From assembly GCF_013283795.1 (NCBI RefSeq), contig NZ_JABSOD010000015.1:1-64000 (forward strand): a stretch of DNA of 64,000 nt. The letters are read 5' to 3'. The DNA is from Rheinheimera lutimaris (GTDB lineage: Bacteria > Pseudomonadota > Gammaproteobacteria > Enterobacterales > Alteromonadaceae). Below, piece after piece: positions 34,466 to 44,416 of the stretch. Position 1 is the first letter of the stretch; every line of letters begins with the position of its first letter. Made by a program: the position numbers and the translations under genes. The notes under the pieces are model-generated. The model was not told the origin of the DNA. It made no database searches and worked only from the letters and a program-made list of their open reading frames with translations.

Positions 34466-36822
34466 TGTCAGGCACATACGCTCAGATTGGCAGTTTGCTG
34501 CTCTGCTTGTGTGTGCTGCCGTGGTCGCCCGCCCGGGCGGCCAGTTATTGGCAGGGGCAAGATTTGCCCCTGGTCTGGCAACAATATATGCAGCAATCGA
34601 CTGAGTTAATGCAACACGACAAGCAGCAGCTGCAGTTTGAACTGCAGCAAAGCAGCCAATCAGCGCTGCTTAGTGCAACAAAACATCGCGACTTTGGTTT
34701 AACTGGCATCAGCACAGAGCTTGAAGCAGAAGCAGTGCTGAGCTTTCAAACCCCCTCCGGCGGCTGGAGCAAGCGCACCGATATGCGTATTGCCCGGCAA
34801 AGCGGCCAGCAGTATGGCTCTGAGCCGAATTACGTCCCCACCTTTGACAACGACGCTACCAGCACGCAGTTGCACTGGCTGGCCGATTTTTACCCCAAGG
34901 CCGCGCCACCTCAGCAGCAACGTATCGCGCAGGCGATAGAACGTGGTGTGGCGTTGGTGCTAAAAGCGCAGTATCCCAATGGTGGTTTTCCGCAATCGTA
35001 TCCGCTGCGCGGCGGTTATCATGACGCTGTTACGCTGAACGATAACGCCCTGTATCAGTTGATGCAGCTGTTGTGGCAGGTAGCTAATGAACCACGTTTT
35101 GCTATGCTGGCTGACACTACTAAAACAGCGGCTGGCGCAGCGTTTTATCGCGCCGTGGATTGGTTACTGGCTAATCAGGTGGTGGTAAATGGTAAGCGCA
35201 CAGTATGGGGTGCGCAGCATCATCCGTTAAGCGGCGAGCCGGTAGCTGCGCGTAAGTTTGAGCAAGTGGCGTTGGTTAGCAGTGAAAGTGCCAAATTGTT
35301 GCAGCTATTGCTGCGTTATGCGCCTGATTACCCGGGTGTAGCGCTAAGTCTGGCGGATGGCGCCAACTGGTTTAGAGAAAAACAAATCAAAGATAAAGCG
35401 CGTTACCGCGACGCCGATGGCCGGTTGGCATTAATCGACAGCCCCGGTAGTGTGATCTGGTCACGCTTTTACGACATCAGCAGCGGCCAGCCGGTATTTT
35501 TCGATCGTGACGGTAAAACGTATAGCGATGTCAGCCAGATATCGCTGGAGCGCCAACGCGGTTACGGTTGGTATCAAAGCGTGGCCGCAGAGTTCCTGGC
35601 AGAATATGGCCAGGTCGCCGCAGATAAACATTGTACTAACTTTGGTCTGGACACACCTGGCGGCGACGGTGGAGTGGTGTTAAAGGTCACTAATCTGAAC
35701 CGCAACGGGCCTGGCTCTCTGGCCGCCGCGCTGGCACACAGCGGGCCACGTATTGTGGTATTTGAAGTTGCCGGGGTGATAGACCTTGATCGCACTAATC
35801 TGGACATAAACCAGTCGTACCTGACCATCGCCGGTGAAACCGCACCGGATCCCGGCATTACGCTGATTAAAGGCGGCCTGCGGATTGTCAGCCATGATGT
35901 GATCGTGCGGCATTTACATATCCGGCCGGGTGATGCCGGCTTAGCTAAACGTGCCGGTTGGGACACTGATGGCATAGCGGTAACCGGCAGCAAAGCCTGC
36001 AATGTGTTGGTAGAGCATAACTCAATCAGCTGGGCCACTGACGAGTTGGTATCGGCCTCCGGCCCGCGGGATAAAGGGCCTGCGGCAACCTCGAAGCATA
36101 TTACCTTTCGCTACAATATTTTGGCCGAAGCACTGGATTATGCCAGCCATATCAAAGGTAAACACAGTAAGGGTGCGCTGGTGCATGACAACGTGCAGCA
36201 GGTAGCCTTTATCGGCAATTTATTCATCAGCAATGACAGGCGTAACCCGTACTTTAAAGCGTTCAGTTCCGGTGTGGTAGCCAATAACCTGATTGTTAAT
36301 GCCGGTAATGCAGCGGTACAGCTGGGTTTTGTTGAAACTGAGTGGCAGAGCTCCGGCATAGTGCCACAAAACCCGCAAGTGGCTGTAGTGGGCAATGTGC
36401 TGCGTTATGGCACGGACTCTTATTCAGATCTGGCGCTGGTATCAGACCGTGGTGATGCCTTTATTACAGATAATCAAACCTTTAACCTGCGCCAACAAGC
36501 AATGTACGACACCCAGGGCGTCATTAAGCGTCTTGATTTTCCAGCGTTGTGGCCGGTCGGTTACAACGCCTTAGCTGCCGGTGAAACCGAAACTATGGTG
36601 TTAACACGGGCCGGCGCCCGCTATTGGCAACGTGATGCCATTGATAAACGCATATTGCAGCAACTTGCAGACGGCAGCAGCCGCATTATCGACAGTCAGC
36701 AGCAGGTAGGCGGCTACCCGAAAATTAAGCCGGTGTACCGTGAGCTGCAGGTACCCACAGACAATATTAACGCTTGGCTGGACAGCTTTGTGCCAAGCCG
36801 TAGTAAATTACAGGAACCTTAA
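34465..36822 (+). CDS. Two-domain pectate lyase, PL10-PL1 fusion
   Basis: Cleaves polygalacturonate by beta-elimination. The 785-residue product has a Sec signal peptide (cleavage after ARA, about 26). Residues about 30-385 form a PL10-type (alpha/alpha) domain with TPSGGWSKRTDM, FDNDATSTQL, NGGFPQSYP, ARKFEQVALVSSES and WSRFYDI, where Arg334 aligns with the catalytic Arg of PL10. Residues about 395-785 form a PL1-type parallel beta-helix with TPGGDGGVVLKVTNLN, the GSLAAAL segment, ITFRYNILAEAL and RRNPYFK (592-598), the region of the PL1 catalytic Arg. A single lyase is normally about 350-450 residues, so this is a true fusion. It is secreted or periplasmic. Confidence 0.87.
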   Translation: MSGTYAQIGSLLLCLCVLPWSPARAASYWQGQDLPLVWQQYMQQSTELMQHDKQQLQFELQQSSQSALLSATKHRDFGLTGISTELEAEAVLSFQTPSGGWSKRTDMRIARQSGQQYGSEPNYVPTFDNDATSTQLHWLADFYPKAAPPQQQRIAQAIERGVALVLKAQYPNGGFPQSYPLRGGYHDAVTLNDNALYQLMQLLWQVANEPRFAMLADTTKTAAGAAFYRAVDWLLANQVVVNGKRTVWGAQHHPLSGEPVAARKFEQVALVSSESAKLLQLLLRYAPDYPGVALSLADGANWFREKQIKDKARYRDADGRLALIDSPGSVIWSRFYDISSGQPVFFDRDGKTYSDVSQISLERQRGYGWYQSVAAEFLAEYGQVAADKHCTNFGLDTPGGDGGVVLKVTNLNRNGPGSLAAALAHSGPRIVVFEVAGVIDLDRTNLDINQSYLTIAGETAPDPGITLIKGGLRIVSHDVIVRHLHIRPGDAGLAKRAGWDTDGIAVTGSKACNVLVEHNSISWATDELVSASGPRDKGPAATSKHITFRYNILAEALDYASHIKGKHSKGALVHDNVQQVAFIGNLFISNDRRNPYFKAFSSGVVANNLIVNAGNAAVQLGFVETEWQSSGIVPQNPQVAVVGNVLRYGTDSYSDLALVSDRGDAFITDNQTFNLRQQAMYDTQGVIKRLDFPALWPVGYNALAAGETETMVLTRAGARYWQRDAIDKRILQQLADGSSRIIDSQQQVGGYPKIKPVYRELQVPTDNINAWLDSFVPSRSKLQEP

Positions 36823-36825
36823 GTT

Positions 36826-37206
36826 ATGCGTATCGAACATGTCGCTTTTAATGTTGTTGAGCCGACACTGATGGCCAACTGGTATATTGAGCATTTAGGC
36901 TTTAGTTTAAAACGCGCATTAAATGATGCCGCGCAAACGCATTTTCTAGCCGACGACAGCGGGATCATGATGATAGAAATTTACTGCAACCCGGCCGATC
37001 AGGTGCCTGATTACGCCAGTATGGACCCGCTGATTTTACACCTGGCGCTGGTATCGGCTGATCCGATCGCCGACAGTGCCCGCTTAATTGCCGCCGGTGC
37101 CAGCCATGTTACCGACGTACATCTGAACGATGGCTCGCATCTTGCCATGCTGCGCGACCCCTGGGGCCTGGCACTGCAACTGTGCCGGCGCGGCCCTGCC
37201 AGATAA
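36826..37206 (+). CDS. VOC-family (glyoxalase-like) protein
   Basis: A 126-residue vicinal-oxygen-chelate protein with two beta-alpha-beta-beta-beta modules: EHVAFNVVEPTLMANWYIEHLGF and the second half with LHLALVSADP and LRDPWGLALQL. The usual C-terminal metal Glu appears as Gln in ALQL, so metal binding is uncertain. It starts 3 bases after the lyase stop, so it belongs to the receptor-lyase operon. A role in uronate handling is possible, but nothing in the sequence defines it. Confidence 0.75.
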   Translation: MRIEHVAFNVVEPTLMANWYIEHLGFSLKRALNDAAQTHFLADDSGIMMIEIYCNPADQVPDYASMDPLILHLALVSADPIADSARLIAAGASHVTDVHLNDGSHLAMLRDPWGLALQLCRRGPAR

Positions 37207-37346
37207 TATTGCGGGGCAAAGCCGGCGCGCCAATTTGAATAATTTATTCATAAATTAAGTTGGCCAGTAAAAATTTTATGCAAGCTGTCGGCGAATGCCG
37301 TATTATCAGTTAATCTGATTGGAATGTTTTATCGCCAGAGGTTTGC

Positions 37347-40091
37347 ATGCCACCGCAGTTTATTCAGGCCGTTAAACAGCTTATTCCGGCTGAGCGTTAT
37401 TTTGACGACCCTATTGCTACGTTAGCCTATGGCACTGACGCCAGCTTTTATCGCTTGCTGCCCAAACTGGTATTGCGCGTTGAAAGCGAAGCCGAAGTGG
37501 TGGCGTTGTTAAAGCTGGCGAATGCATATCAGGTGGCGTTAACCTTCCGTGCTGCCGGCACCAGTCTATCCGGCCAGGCGGTAACCGACTCTGTGCTGCT
37601 GGTGCTGGGCGAAAACTGGCAACAGCGCGAAGTGCGCGGTTTAGGTGAGCAAATACGCCTGCAACCCGGTGTCATCGGTGCCGCGGCTAACAGCGTGCTG
37701 ACAAAGTTTCAGCGTAAAATCGGCCCGGATCCGGCATCGATTAACAGCTGCAAAATCGGCGGTATCGTGGCCAATAATGCCAGTGGTATGTGCTGCGGCA
37801 CCGCGCACAACACGTTTAACACCCTGGCAGCCATGCGGTTGGTATTGTTTGATGGCACTGTGCTGGATACCGAAGATCCGCAAAGCGTGGCGGCATTTCG
37901 GCAAAGTCACGCCCGGTTGCTGGCAGAGCTTGAATTGCTGGGCGCCCAAACCCGTGCCAATAGCGCGCTTAGTGCTAAAATCCGCCATAAATACCGCTTA
38001 AAAAATACCACCGGTTTTTCACTGAATGCCTTAACCGAATTTAGCGATCCAATAGATATTCTTACGCATTTAATGGTGGGGTCGGAGGGCTGCCTCGGTT
38101 TTATCAGCGCGGTAACGTACAACACTGTACCGGAGTATCCGCACCGCGCCACCGGGTTGCTGGTATTCCCGTCGGTAGCAAGCTGCTGTCTGGCAGTAAC
38201 ACAGCTAAAACAGCAACCGGTATCGGCAGTAGAGTTGCTGGATCGGCGCAGCCTGCGCTCGGTGCAGAATAAACCCGGCATGCCGGATTGGGTAAAGGGC
38301 TTGTCAGATAATGCCTGTGCGTTATTAATTGAAACTACGGCTGCCAGCGGTAGTTTATTGCAACAGCAACTGGCACGACTACGCTCCTCGCTACAGGACT
38401 TCACGCTTGAGCAACAGGTTGATTTCAGTACTGATCCTGTGGTGTATAACCAGTTGTGGGCCATTCGCAAAGGCACTTTTCCGGCAGTAGGCGCAGTGCG
38501 TAAAACCGGCACTACGGTGATTATTGAAGATGTTACCTTTCCGGTAGAACAACTGGCAGAGGGAGTGTCGCATCTGCAGCAGCTGTTCGATAAATATTAT
38601 TACACCGAGGCGATTATTTTCGGCCACGCGCTGGAGGGCAACCTGCATTTTGTTTTTACCCAGGGCTTTGATGATGCCACCCAGGTTGCACGCTATGACG
38701 CCTTTATGCAGGAGGTTGCGCAGTTGGTAGCAGTGCAGTTTGGTGGTTCACTAAAAGCTGAGCACGGTACCGGCCGCAATATGGCACCTTTTGTTGAACT
38801 GGAATGGGGCACAGACGCCTATCAATTAATGTGGCAAATTAAAAAGCTGCTCGACCCGCAGCATATTCTTAACCCTGACGTGGTGCTAAGCCATAACCCG
38901 CAGCTGCACCTGCAAAACTTAAAACCGTTGCCGGCCACTAACGCGCTGGTAGATAAATGCATAGAATGCGGCTTTTGTGAGCCGGTGTGCCCGTCACGCA
39001 AATTAACGCTAACGCCACGCCAGCGCATTGTTACGCAGCGCGAAATATCGCGCTTAACCGCCAGTGGTGATGAACCGCAGCGGTTGGCGGCTTTGCAGCA
39101 ATCTTATCAGTATCAGGGTAATGACAGCTGCGCCGCTTGCGGTATGTGCAGTACGGCCTGCCCGGTAGGCATTAATACCGGTGATTTAACCCGACAGCTG
39201 CGCGCAGTAAATAACCGGCCATGGCAGGGTGTTGCCGCTTTTATCGCGCGGCACTTTAGTGTTGCTGCTGGTATCAGCCGTTTAGGCCTGGCTGTTGGCA
39301 ACGTATTTGGCGCAGTGCTGCCGCGCTGGCATAAGGCTATGCCAACAGCAAACTACCGCAGTGTGGTAAATCAGTACGCTGCTGATAAGGCGTTAACGCC
39401 GCTGATTTATCTGGCGTCTTGCTCCGGCCGTGTCATGGCCCCTGCGGCCAATAGCAAAGATAAACGCAGTTTACAGCAGGTAAGCGCCAGCTTACTGCAA
39501 AAGGCCGGCTATCAGCTGATCGTGCCGGAGGGTATCGACAGCCAGTGCTGCGGTATGCCGTTTCAATCGAAGGGTCAGTTTGCGGCAGCAGAACTTAAGC
39601 AGCGCGAGCTGGAGCAATGGCTGCTTAAAGTAACCAATAACGGCGCTATTGCGGTTTTTTCTGATACCAGCCCCTGCAGTTTAACGCTGCGCGGCAAGCT
39701 GGACCCGCGATTGACCATTTTTGACAGCGTCGATTTTTTGCATGATAAGGTGCTGCCAAAACTACAGATAACCCCGCTGGCAGAGCCGGTGGCGCTGCAT
39801 ATTACCTGCAGTGCCAGCCAACTTGGCCAGGCACAAAAGTTACAGGCTTTGCTTAGCGCCTGCAGTAATCAGGTGGTGGTACCACAAGGCATCAGTTGCT
39901 GCGGTTTTGCCGGTGATAAAGGCTTTGTGTTGCCACAGCTGAACACCTCAGCTTTATCTGAGTTAAAGCAGCAGGTAAGTGGTTGCTCACAAGGAGTATC
40001 GACCAGCCGTACCTGTGAAATTGGTTTGTCGCAGCACAGTGGCATTGAGTATCAGCATTTGGTGTATTTGCTGGACCGTGCTGCAGGTTAA
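37347..40091 (+). CDS. FAD/Fe-S D-2-hydroxyacid dehydrogenase, Dld-II-like D-lactate dehydrogenase
   Basis: Membrane-associated respiratory oxidation of D-lactate or a related 2-hydroxyacid. The 914-residue protein joins a PCMH-type FAD domain (about 30-260; RAAGTSLSGQAV, IGGIVANNASGMCCG), an FAD-oxidase C domain (about 270-515; HALEGNLHFV, AEHGTGRN), two 4Fe-4S motifs (CIECGFCEPVCP and CAACGMCSTACP, about 535-610), and two cysteine-rich CCG halves (SQCCGMPF, ISCCGFAGD). This matches the Shewanella-type Dld-II layout and also E. coli YdiJ, which oxidises D-2-hydroxyglutarate; D-lactate is favoured by length. A ribosome site AGAGG precedes the ATG. It lies after the pectin genes with its own 140-base upstream gap. 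Confidence 0.82.
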   Translation: MPPQFIQAVKQLIPAERYFDDPIATLAYGTDASFYRLLPKLVLRVESEAEVVALLKLANAYQVALTFRAAGTSLSGQAVTDSVLLVLGENWQQREVRGLGEQIRLQPGVIGAAANSVLTKFQRKIGPDPASINSCKIGGIVANNASGMCCGTAHNTFNTLAAMRLVLFDGTVLDTEDPQSVAAFRQSHARLLAELELLGAQTRANSALSAKIRHKYRLKNTTGFSLNALTEFSDPIDILTHLMVGSEGCLGFISAVTYNTVPEYPHRATGLLVFPSVASCCLAVTQLKQQPVSAVELLDRRSLRSVQNKPGMPDWVKGLSDNACALLIETTAASGSLLQQQLARLRSSLQDFTLEQQVDFSTDPVVYNQLWAIRKGTFPAVGAVRKTGTTVIIEDVTFPVEQLAEGVSHLQQLFDKYYYTEAIIFGHALEGNLHFVFTQGFDDATQVARYDAFMQEVAQLVAVQFGGSLKAEHGTGRNMAPFVELEWGTDAYQLMWQIKKLLDPQHILNPDVVLSHNPQLHLQNLKPLPATNALVDKCIECGFCEPVCPSRKLTLTPRQRIVTQREISRLTASGDEPQRLAALQQSYQYQGNDSCAACGMCSTACPVGINTGDLTRQLRAVNNRPWQGVAAFIARHFSVAAGISRLGLAVGNVFGAVLPRWHKAMPTANYRSVVNQYAADKALTPLIYLASCSGRVMAPAANSKDKRSLQQVSASLLQKAGYQLIVPEGIDSQCCGMPFQSKGQFAAAELKQRELEQWLLKVTNNGAIAVFSDTSPCSLTLRGKLDPRLTIFDSVDFLHDKVLPKLQITPLAEPVALHITCSASQLGQAQKLQALLSACSNQVVVPQGISCCGFAGDKGFVLPQLNTSALSELKQQVSGCSQGVSTSRTCEIGLSQHSGIEYQHLVYLLDRAAG

Positions 40092-40147
40092 CCCAAAGTT
40101 CAGATTCCGGCGTATATACTATCCTCACTAAATAGAACGGAGGGTAT

Positions 40148-40408
40148 ATGAAACATTCAATACTGATGTCTGTAATATTAACGACTGCTATTTCATGGAC
40201 AGTGTTGGCCGATGATGATAAACCTGCAGCCAATACGTTAAAGTTATCTGAAGTTATAAAGCAGTTGGAGCAACAGGGCTACAATCCAATTGCTGACGTT
40301 GAATTTGACGATAATAAGTGGGAAATTGATGCATGGCGTGGTAACGATAAACGCGAGCTGACGGTTGACCCGGTTAGCGGGAAGATATTACGTGACAGAG
40401 ACGATTAA
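40148..40408 (+). CDS. Small exported PepSY-domain protein
   Basis: An 86-residue protein with a signal peptide (about 1-21, cleavage after VLA) and one PepSY module: LKLSEVIKQLEQQGY, then VEFDDNKWEIDAW and the final ELTVDPVSGKILRDRDD. PepSY proteins are periplasmic and often accompany sensor kinases or peptidases, but neither is next to it. A ribosome site CGGAGG precedes the ATG. A terminator follows. Confidence 0.82.
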   Translation: MKHSILMSVILTTAISWTVLADDDKPAANTLKLSEVIKQLEQQGYNPIADVEFDDNKWEIDAWRGNDKRELTVDPVSGKILRDRDD

Positions 40409-40425
40409 GCGATTTTGTTGTCAGG

Positions 40426-40451
40426 GGCGGCGCTAAGCTGGTTGCGCCGCC
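40426..40451. terminator. Hairpin between convergent PepSY and luxS genes
   Basis: GGCGGCGC and GCGCCGCC form a perfect 8-base stem with a 10-base loop, followed by TGTTGTT. It lies in the short gap between two convergent genes and probably ends transcription from both sides. Confidence 0.65.
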
Positions 40452-40463
40452 TGTTGTTCATTG

Positions 40464-40973
40464 TTAAAGCTTGTTTAAAATCTCAGCCGGTAATGCCAGC
40501 TCGTCATTGCGGTTTACGCCGACACCACGATCAAGGATGTTTTTCGCAATTTGCTTGGCTTCGTCCAGTGAGTGCATTTGCGCTGTGCCGCACTGATAAA
40601 TATTCAGCTCTGGAATGTCGCCCTGGCTGGCCACGTGCAAAACATCGTCCATCGCTGCCTGCCAAGCTTTAGCTACACGTTGCTCGTCCGGTGTGCCGAT
40701 TAAGCTCATATAAAAACCGGTACGACAACCCATTGGCGAAATATCAATAATTTCTACGTCGTTGCCATTTAAATGGTCGCGCATAAAGCCGGCAAATAAA
40801 TGCTCCAGCGTATGAATGCCTTTTTCCGACAAAATTTCTTCATTCGGCACACAAAAACGTAAATCAAATACCGTGATGGCATCGCCTTTGGGTGTATTCA
40901 TCTTTTTTGCCACGCGCACAGCCGGGGCTTTCATAATGGTATGGTCTACGGTGAAACTGTCGAGTAATGGCAT
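40464..40973 (-). CDS. luxS: S-ribosylhomocysteine lyase LuxS
   Basis: Cleaves S-ribosylhomocysteine to homocysteine and DPD, the precursor of autoinducer-2, as part of the activated methyl cycle. The 169-residue metalloenzyme shows the metal motif HTLEH (His at about 54 and 58), the catalytic Cys in GCRTGFYM (about 84) and the third metal ligand Cys in YQCGT (about 128). Length and sequence are typical. A ribosome site AGGG precedes the ATG. A minus-strand promoter is seen upstream. It is divergent from dnaK. Confidence 0.97.
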   Translation of the reverse strand: MPLLDSFTVDHTIMKAPAVRVAKKMNTPKGDAITVFDLRFCVPNEEILSEKGIHTLEHLFAGFMRDHLNGNDVEIIDISPMGCRTGFYMSLIGTPDEQRVAKAWQAAMDDVLHVASQGDIPELNIYQCGTAQMHSLDEAKQIAKNILDRGVGVNRNDELALPAEILNKL

Positions 40974-41010
40974 AACAACACCCTCAAAATTAAGGCTACA
41001 GATAGCGGCT

Positions 41011-41040
41011 ATTATAGGCAGGTAACGCCGGATAAGTTAA
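41011..41040 (-). promoter_or_regulatory. Candidate sigma-70 promoter of luxS
   Basis: On the minus strand a consensus -10 TATAAT (41011-41016) follows a weak -35 TTAACT (41035-41040) after 18 bases. It lies 38 bases upstream of the luxS ATG. Confidence 0.5.
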
Positions 41041-41121
41041 CCGTTATCGGCAGATATCAGCGTTAAAGCTGCGCTAAAGCACGGTTAAATGCACATAGTA
41101 CAAAATTTTTAATGTAATAAC

Positions 41122-41150
41122 CTTGAATGGATCAGGGCTAATCCCCATTA
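41122..41150 (+). promoter_or_regulatory. Sigma-32 heat-shock promoter of dnaK
   Basis: A -35 CTTGAA (41122-41127) and a -10 CCCCATTA (41143-41150), 15 bases apart, match the RpoH consensus. The site is almost identical to that before hrcA, placing both halves of the split chaperone cluster under the same sigma factor. The leader up to the ATG is about 43 bases. No CIRCE repeat is present. Confidence 0.85.
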
Positions 41151-41200
41151 ATCGCTCAACGCAATTTGTGCTTGTTCAGAATATTAAGTGGAGTGTAGTT

Positions 41201-43111
41201 ATGGGCAGAATTATCGGTATTGACTTAGGTACAACCAACTCTTGTGTGGCGGTATTAGACGGTGATAAACCTCGCGTGTTAGAAAACGCTGAAGGTACCC
41301 GCACTACGCCGTCCATTATTGCTTATGCAGAAGATGGCGAAGTGTTAGTTGGCCAGCCGGCAAAACGTCAGGCGGTTACCAACCCGAAAAACACCTTGTT
41401 CGCCATTAAGCGTTTAATTGGTCGTCGTTTTGAAGACGAAGAAGTGCAGCGCGACATTAAAATTATGCCTTACGCTATCGTAAAAGCAGATAATGGCGAT
41501 GCCTGGGTTGAAGTTAAAGGTAAAAAATTAGCGGCACCGCAAATTTCAGCTGAAGTGCTGAAAAAGATGAAGAAAACTGCCGAAGACTTCTTAGGCGAAG
41601 CGGTAACGGCGGCAGTAATTACTGTACCGGCGTATTTTAACGATGCGCAGCGTCAGGCCACTAAAGATGCCGGCCGTATCGCAGGCTTAGACGTAAAACG
41701 TATTATCAACGAGCCAACTGCTGCGGCACTGGCCTATGGTATGGATAAGAAAAAAGGCGACACCAAGGTTGCAGTATATGACTTAGGTGGCGGTACTTTC
41801 GATATCTCTATCATTGAAATTGATGATGTAGACGGCGAGCAAACCTTTGAAGTACTGGCTACCAATGGTGATACTCACTTAGGTGGTGAAGACTTCGACA
41901 ACCGTTTAATCAACTATCTGGTTGAAGAATTCAAAAAAGAGCAGGGCATTGACCTGCGTAACGACCCACTGGCGATGCAGCGCTTAAAAGAGTCTGCTGA
42001 AAAAGCCAAGATTGAGCTGTCGTCAGCATCACAAACTGAAGTGAACCTGCCGTACATTACTGCTGATGCCTCAGGCCCGAAACACCTGAACATCAAAGTA
42101 ACCCGTGCTAAGCTGGAATCTTTAGTTGAAGACTTAATTCAGCGTACTATCGAGCCGCTGAAGCAAGCACTGAAAGACGCTGATTTAAGCGTGGGTGAAA
42201 TTAACGACATCATCCTGGTTGGCGGCCAAACGCGGATGCCAAAAGTACAGGAAGCGGTAACAGCGTTCTTTGGCAAAGAGCCGCGTAAAGACGTAAACCC
42301 GGACGAGGCTGTTGCAGTAGGCGCAGCGATTCAGGGCGCGGTACTGTCAGGTGATGTTAAAGACGTATTGCTGCTTGACGTTACGCCATTGTCACTGGGT
42401 ATTGAAACCATGGGCAGCGTAATGACTGCGCTGATTGAGAAAAACACCACGATTCCAACCAAAAAATCGCAGGTGTTCTCAACAGCAGAAGATAACCAGT
42501 CTGCGGTAACTATTCATGTGCTGCAGGGCGAGCGTAAGCGTGCGTCTGATAACAAGTCACTGGGCCAGTTTAACCTGGAAGGCATCCGTGGTGGTCGTCG
42601 TGGTGAGCCGCAAATTGAAGTGACCTTCGATTTAGACGCCGACGGTATTTTGCATGTGTCTGCTAAAGATAAAGACACCGGTAAAGAGCAGAAGATCACC
42701 ATCAAGGCTAACTCGGGTTTAACCGATGAAGAAATCCAGGCCATGGTACGTGATGCTGAAGCCCATGCTGAAGATGACAAAAAGTTTGAAGAGCTGGTGC
42801 AAACCCGCAACCAGGCTGATGCGATGGTACATGCCACCCGCAAGCAACTGGAAGAAGTTGGCGATGCATTAGCAGCAAACGATAAAGAAGAAATTGAAAC
42901 GGCAATCAAAGAGCTGGAAGCTGTATTAAAAGGCAGCGATAAGGCGGCGATTGACGAGAAGTCACAAACACTGATCCAGGCGTCGCAGAAGCTGATGGAA
43001 GCATCACAAGCCAAAGCGCAGCAAGGTGGCGCTGACGCTGGCCAGCAAGCTGACGGCAATGACGACGTGGTTGACGCTGAGTTTGAAGAAGTCAAAGACG
43101 ATAAGAAGTAA
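41201..43111 (+). CDS. dnaK: Chaperone DnaK (Hsp70)
   Basis: ATP-driven chaperone that works with DnaJ and GrpE in the cytoplasm. The 636-residue protein has the ATPase domain (about 1-385; [37 protein letters not shown]), the conserved linker [15 protein letters not shown], the substrate-binding domain and a lid ending in an acidic tail EEVKDDKK. The ATG at 41201 gives the exact family N-terminus [10 protein letters not shown] with a GGAG ribosome site; an upstream in-frame ATG lies within the promoter. dnaJ follows. Confidence 0.97.
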   Translation: MGRIIGIDLGTTNSCVAVLDGDKPRVLENAEGTRTTPSIIAYAEDGEVLVGQPAKRQAVTNPKNTLFAIKRLIGRRFEDEEVQRDIKIMPYAIVKADNGDAWVEVKGKKLAAPQISAEVLKKMKKTAEDFLGEAVTAAVITVPAYFNDAQRQATKDAGRIAGLDVKRIINEPTAAALAYGMDKKKGDTKVAVYDLGGGTFDISIIEIDDVDGEQTFEVLATNGDTHLGGEDFDNRLINYLVEEFKKEQGIDLRNDPLAMQRLKESAEKAKIELSSASQTEVNLPYITADASGPKHLNIKVTRAKLESLVEDLIQRTIEPLKQALKDADLSVGEINDIILVGGQTRMPKVQEAVTAFFGKEPRKDVNPDEAVAVGAAIQGAVLSGDVKDVLLLDVTPLSLGIETMGSVMTALIEKNTTIPTKKSQVFSTAEDNQSAVTIHVLQGERKRASDNKSLGQFNLEGIRGGRRGEPQIEVTFDLDADGILHVSAKDKDTGKEQKITIKANSGLTDEEIQAMVRDAEAHAEDDKKFEELVQTRNQADAMVHATRKQLEEVGDALAANDKEEIETAIKELEAVLKGSDKAAIDEKSQTLIQASQKLMEASQAKAQQGGADAGQQADGNDDVVDAEFEEVKDDKK

Positions 43112-43128
43112 TCTGGCTGAAGTATAAG

Positions 43129-43151
43129 GGCTGGCCTGGTGCCAGCCTTTT
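43129..43151 (+). terminator. Attenuating hairpin between dnaK and dnaJ
   Basis: GGCTGGC and GCCAGCC form a 7-base stem with a 5-base loop, followed by TTTT. It probably lets only part of dnaK transcription continue into dnaJ, as seen in other gammaproteobacteria. Confidence 0.65.
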
Positions 43152-43180
43152 GGCATTAAGACATTTACTGAGCGGGAACT

Positions 43181-44314
43181 ATGTCCAAGCGTGACTATTA
43201 TGAAGTATTAGGTGTCGCTAAAGGCGCCGACGATAAAGACATCAAAAAGGCTTATAAACGCCTCGCCATGAAGTTTCACCCTGATCGTACTCAGGGCGAT
43301 AAAGCCATGGAAGAGAAGTTTAAAGAAGTCCAGGAAGCCTATGAGGTGTTGTCGGATGAACAAAAGCGGGCTGCCTACGACCGTTATGGCCATGCCGGAG
43401 TAGATCCGAACCGTGGTGGTGCCGGTGGCGCCGGCGGCGCTGATTTCGGTGATATTTTCGGCGATGTGTTCGGTGATATCTTCGGTGGCGGTGGCCGTCG
43501 GGGTCAATCGCGGGCGCAGCGTGGTTCAGATTTACGCTACAACCTGGAGCTGAGCCTGGAAGAGGCGGTTCGTGGTAAATCGGTCGATATTAAAGTACCG
43601 ACCATGGTCGGTTGTGATGTCTGTGATGGCTCAGGTGCCAAAAAAGGCACTTCAGCCAAAAGTTGTCCAACCTGTCACGGTGCCGGCCAGGTTACCATGC
43701 GTCAGGGCTTTTTTGCTGTGCAGCAAACCTGCCCAACCTGTAATGGCCGCGGTAAGATCATTCCGGATCCTTGTTCCAAGTGCCATGGCGAAGGCCGCGT
43801 AGAGAAAACCAAAACGCTGTCGGTGAAAATTCCGGCTGGCGTTGATACCGGTGACCGTATTCGTTTAACCGGTGAAGGTGAAGCAGGTATGCATGGCGCG
43901 CAAGCGGGCGATTTATATGTGCAGGTGCATGTAAGAGAACACCCGATTTTCGTGCGTGACGGTAATAACCTGTATTGCGATGTGCCGCTGAGTTTCACCA
44001 CTGCCGCACTGGGCGGTGAAATTGATGTGCCCACGTTGGACGGCCGCGTGAAGCTGAAAATACCGGCGGAAACACAAACCGAAAAAATGTTCCGTTTACG
44101 CGGTAAAGGTGTGCAGTCGGTACGTGGCGGTGGCGTAGGTGACCTGGTATGTAAAGTGGTCATTGAAACGCCGGTTAATTTAAGTGATAAGCAAAAAGAC
44201 TTACTACGCCAACTGGATGACAGCATGGCAGGTGATGGTGAAGCCAAACACCGGCCTAAATCAAAAGGCTTCTTCGATGGTGTGAAGAAGTTCTTTGATG
44301 ATTTAACCAGTTAA
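43181..44314 (+). CDS. dnaJ: Co-chaperone DnaJ (Hsp40)
   Basis: Delivers substrates to DnaK and stimulates its ATPase. The 377-residue protein has the J domain with HPD (about 33-35), a Gly/Phe-rich linker with GGDIFG-type repeats (about 75-115), four zinc-finger repeats [24 protein letters not shown] and CSKCHGEG (about 145-205), and C-terminal beta domains. Length matches E. coli (376). It is closed by a strong terminator. Confidence 0.97.
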   Translation: MSKRDYYEVLGVAKGADDKDIKKAYKRLAMKFHPDRTQGDKAMEEKFKEVQEAYEVLSDEQKRAAYDRYGHAGVDPNRGGAGGAGGADFGDIFGDVFGDIFGGGGRRGQSRAQRGSDLRYNLELSLEEAVRGKSVDIKVPTMVGCDVCDGSGAKKGTSAKSCPTCHGAGQVTMRQGFFAVQQTCPTCNGRGKIIPDPCSKCHGEGRVEKTKTLSVKIPAGVDTGDRIRLTGEGEAGMHGAQAGDLYVQVHVREHPIFVRDGNNLYCDVPLSFTTAALGGEIDVPTLDGRVKLKIPAETQTEKMFRLRGKGVQSVRGGGVGDLVCKVVIETPVNLSDKQKDLLRQLDDSMAGDGEAKHRPKSKGFFDGVKKFFDDLTS

Positions 44315-44323
44315 ACACTAATG

Positions 44324-44348
44324 AAAAACCACCTGCGGGTGGTTTTTT
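44324..44348. terminator. Intrinsic terminator after dnaJ
   Basis: ACCACC and GGTGGT form the stem with a TGCG loop, flanked by five A and six T. It ends the dnaK-dnaJ operon. Confidence 0.85.
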
Positions 44349-44416
44349 GTTTTTCAGCAGATACAATAAAAGCTGATGATATTTTCCCTGCTACCGCAAC
44401 GGATAAGGATATATTG

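Noticed and set aside
42514..43095. Minus-strand frame of 193 codons over the end of dnaK
   Set aside because: Antisense shadow; its Ser-rich translation reflects the Lys/Glu/Ala-rich dnaK tail.
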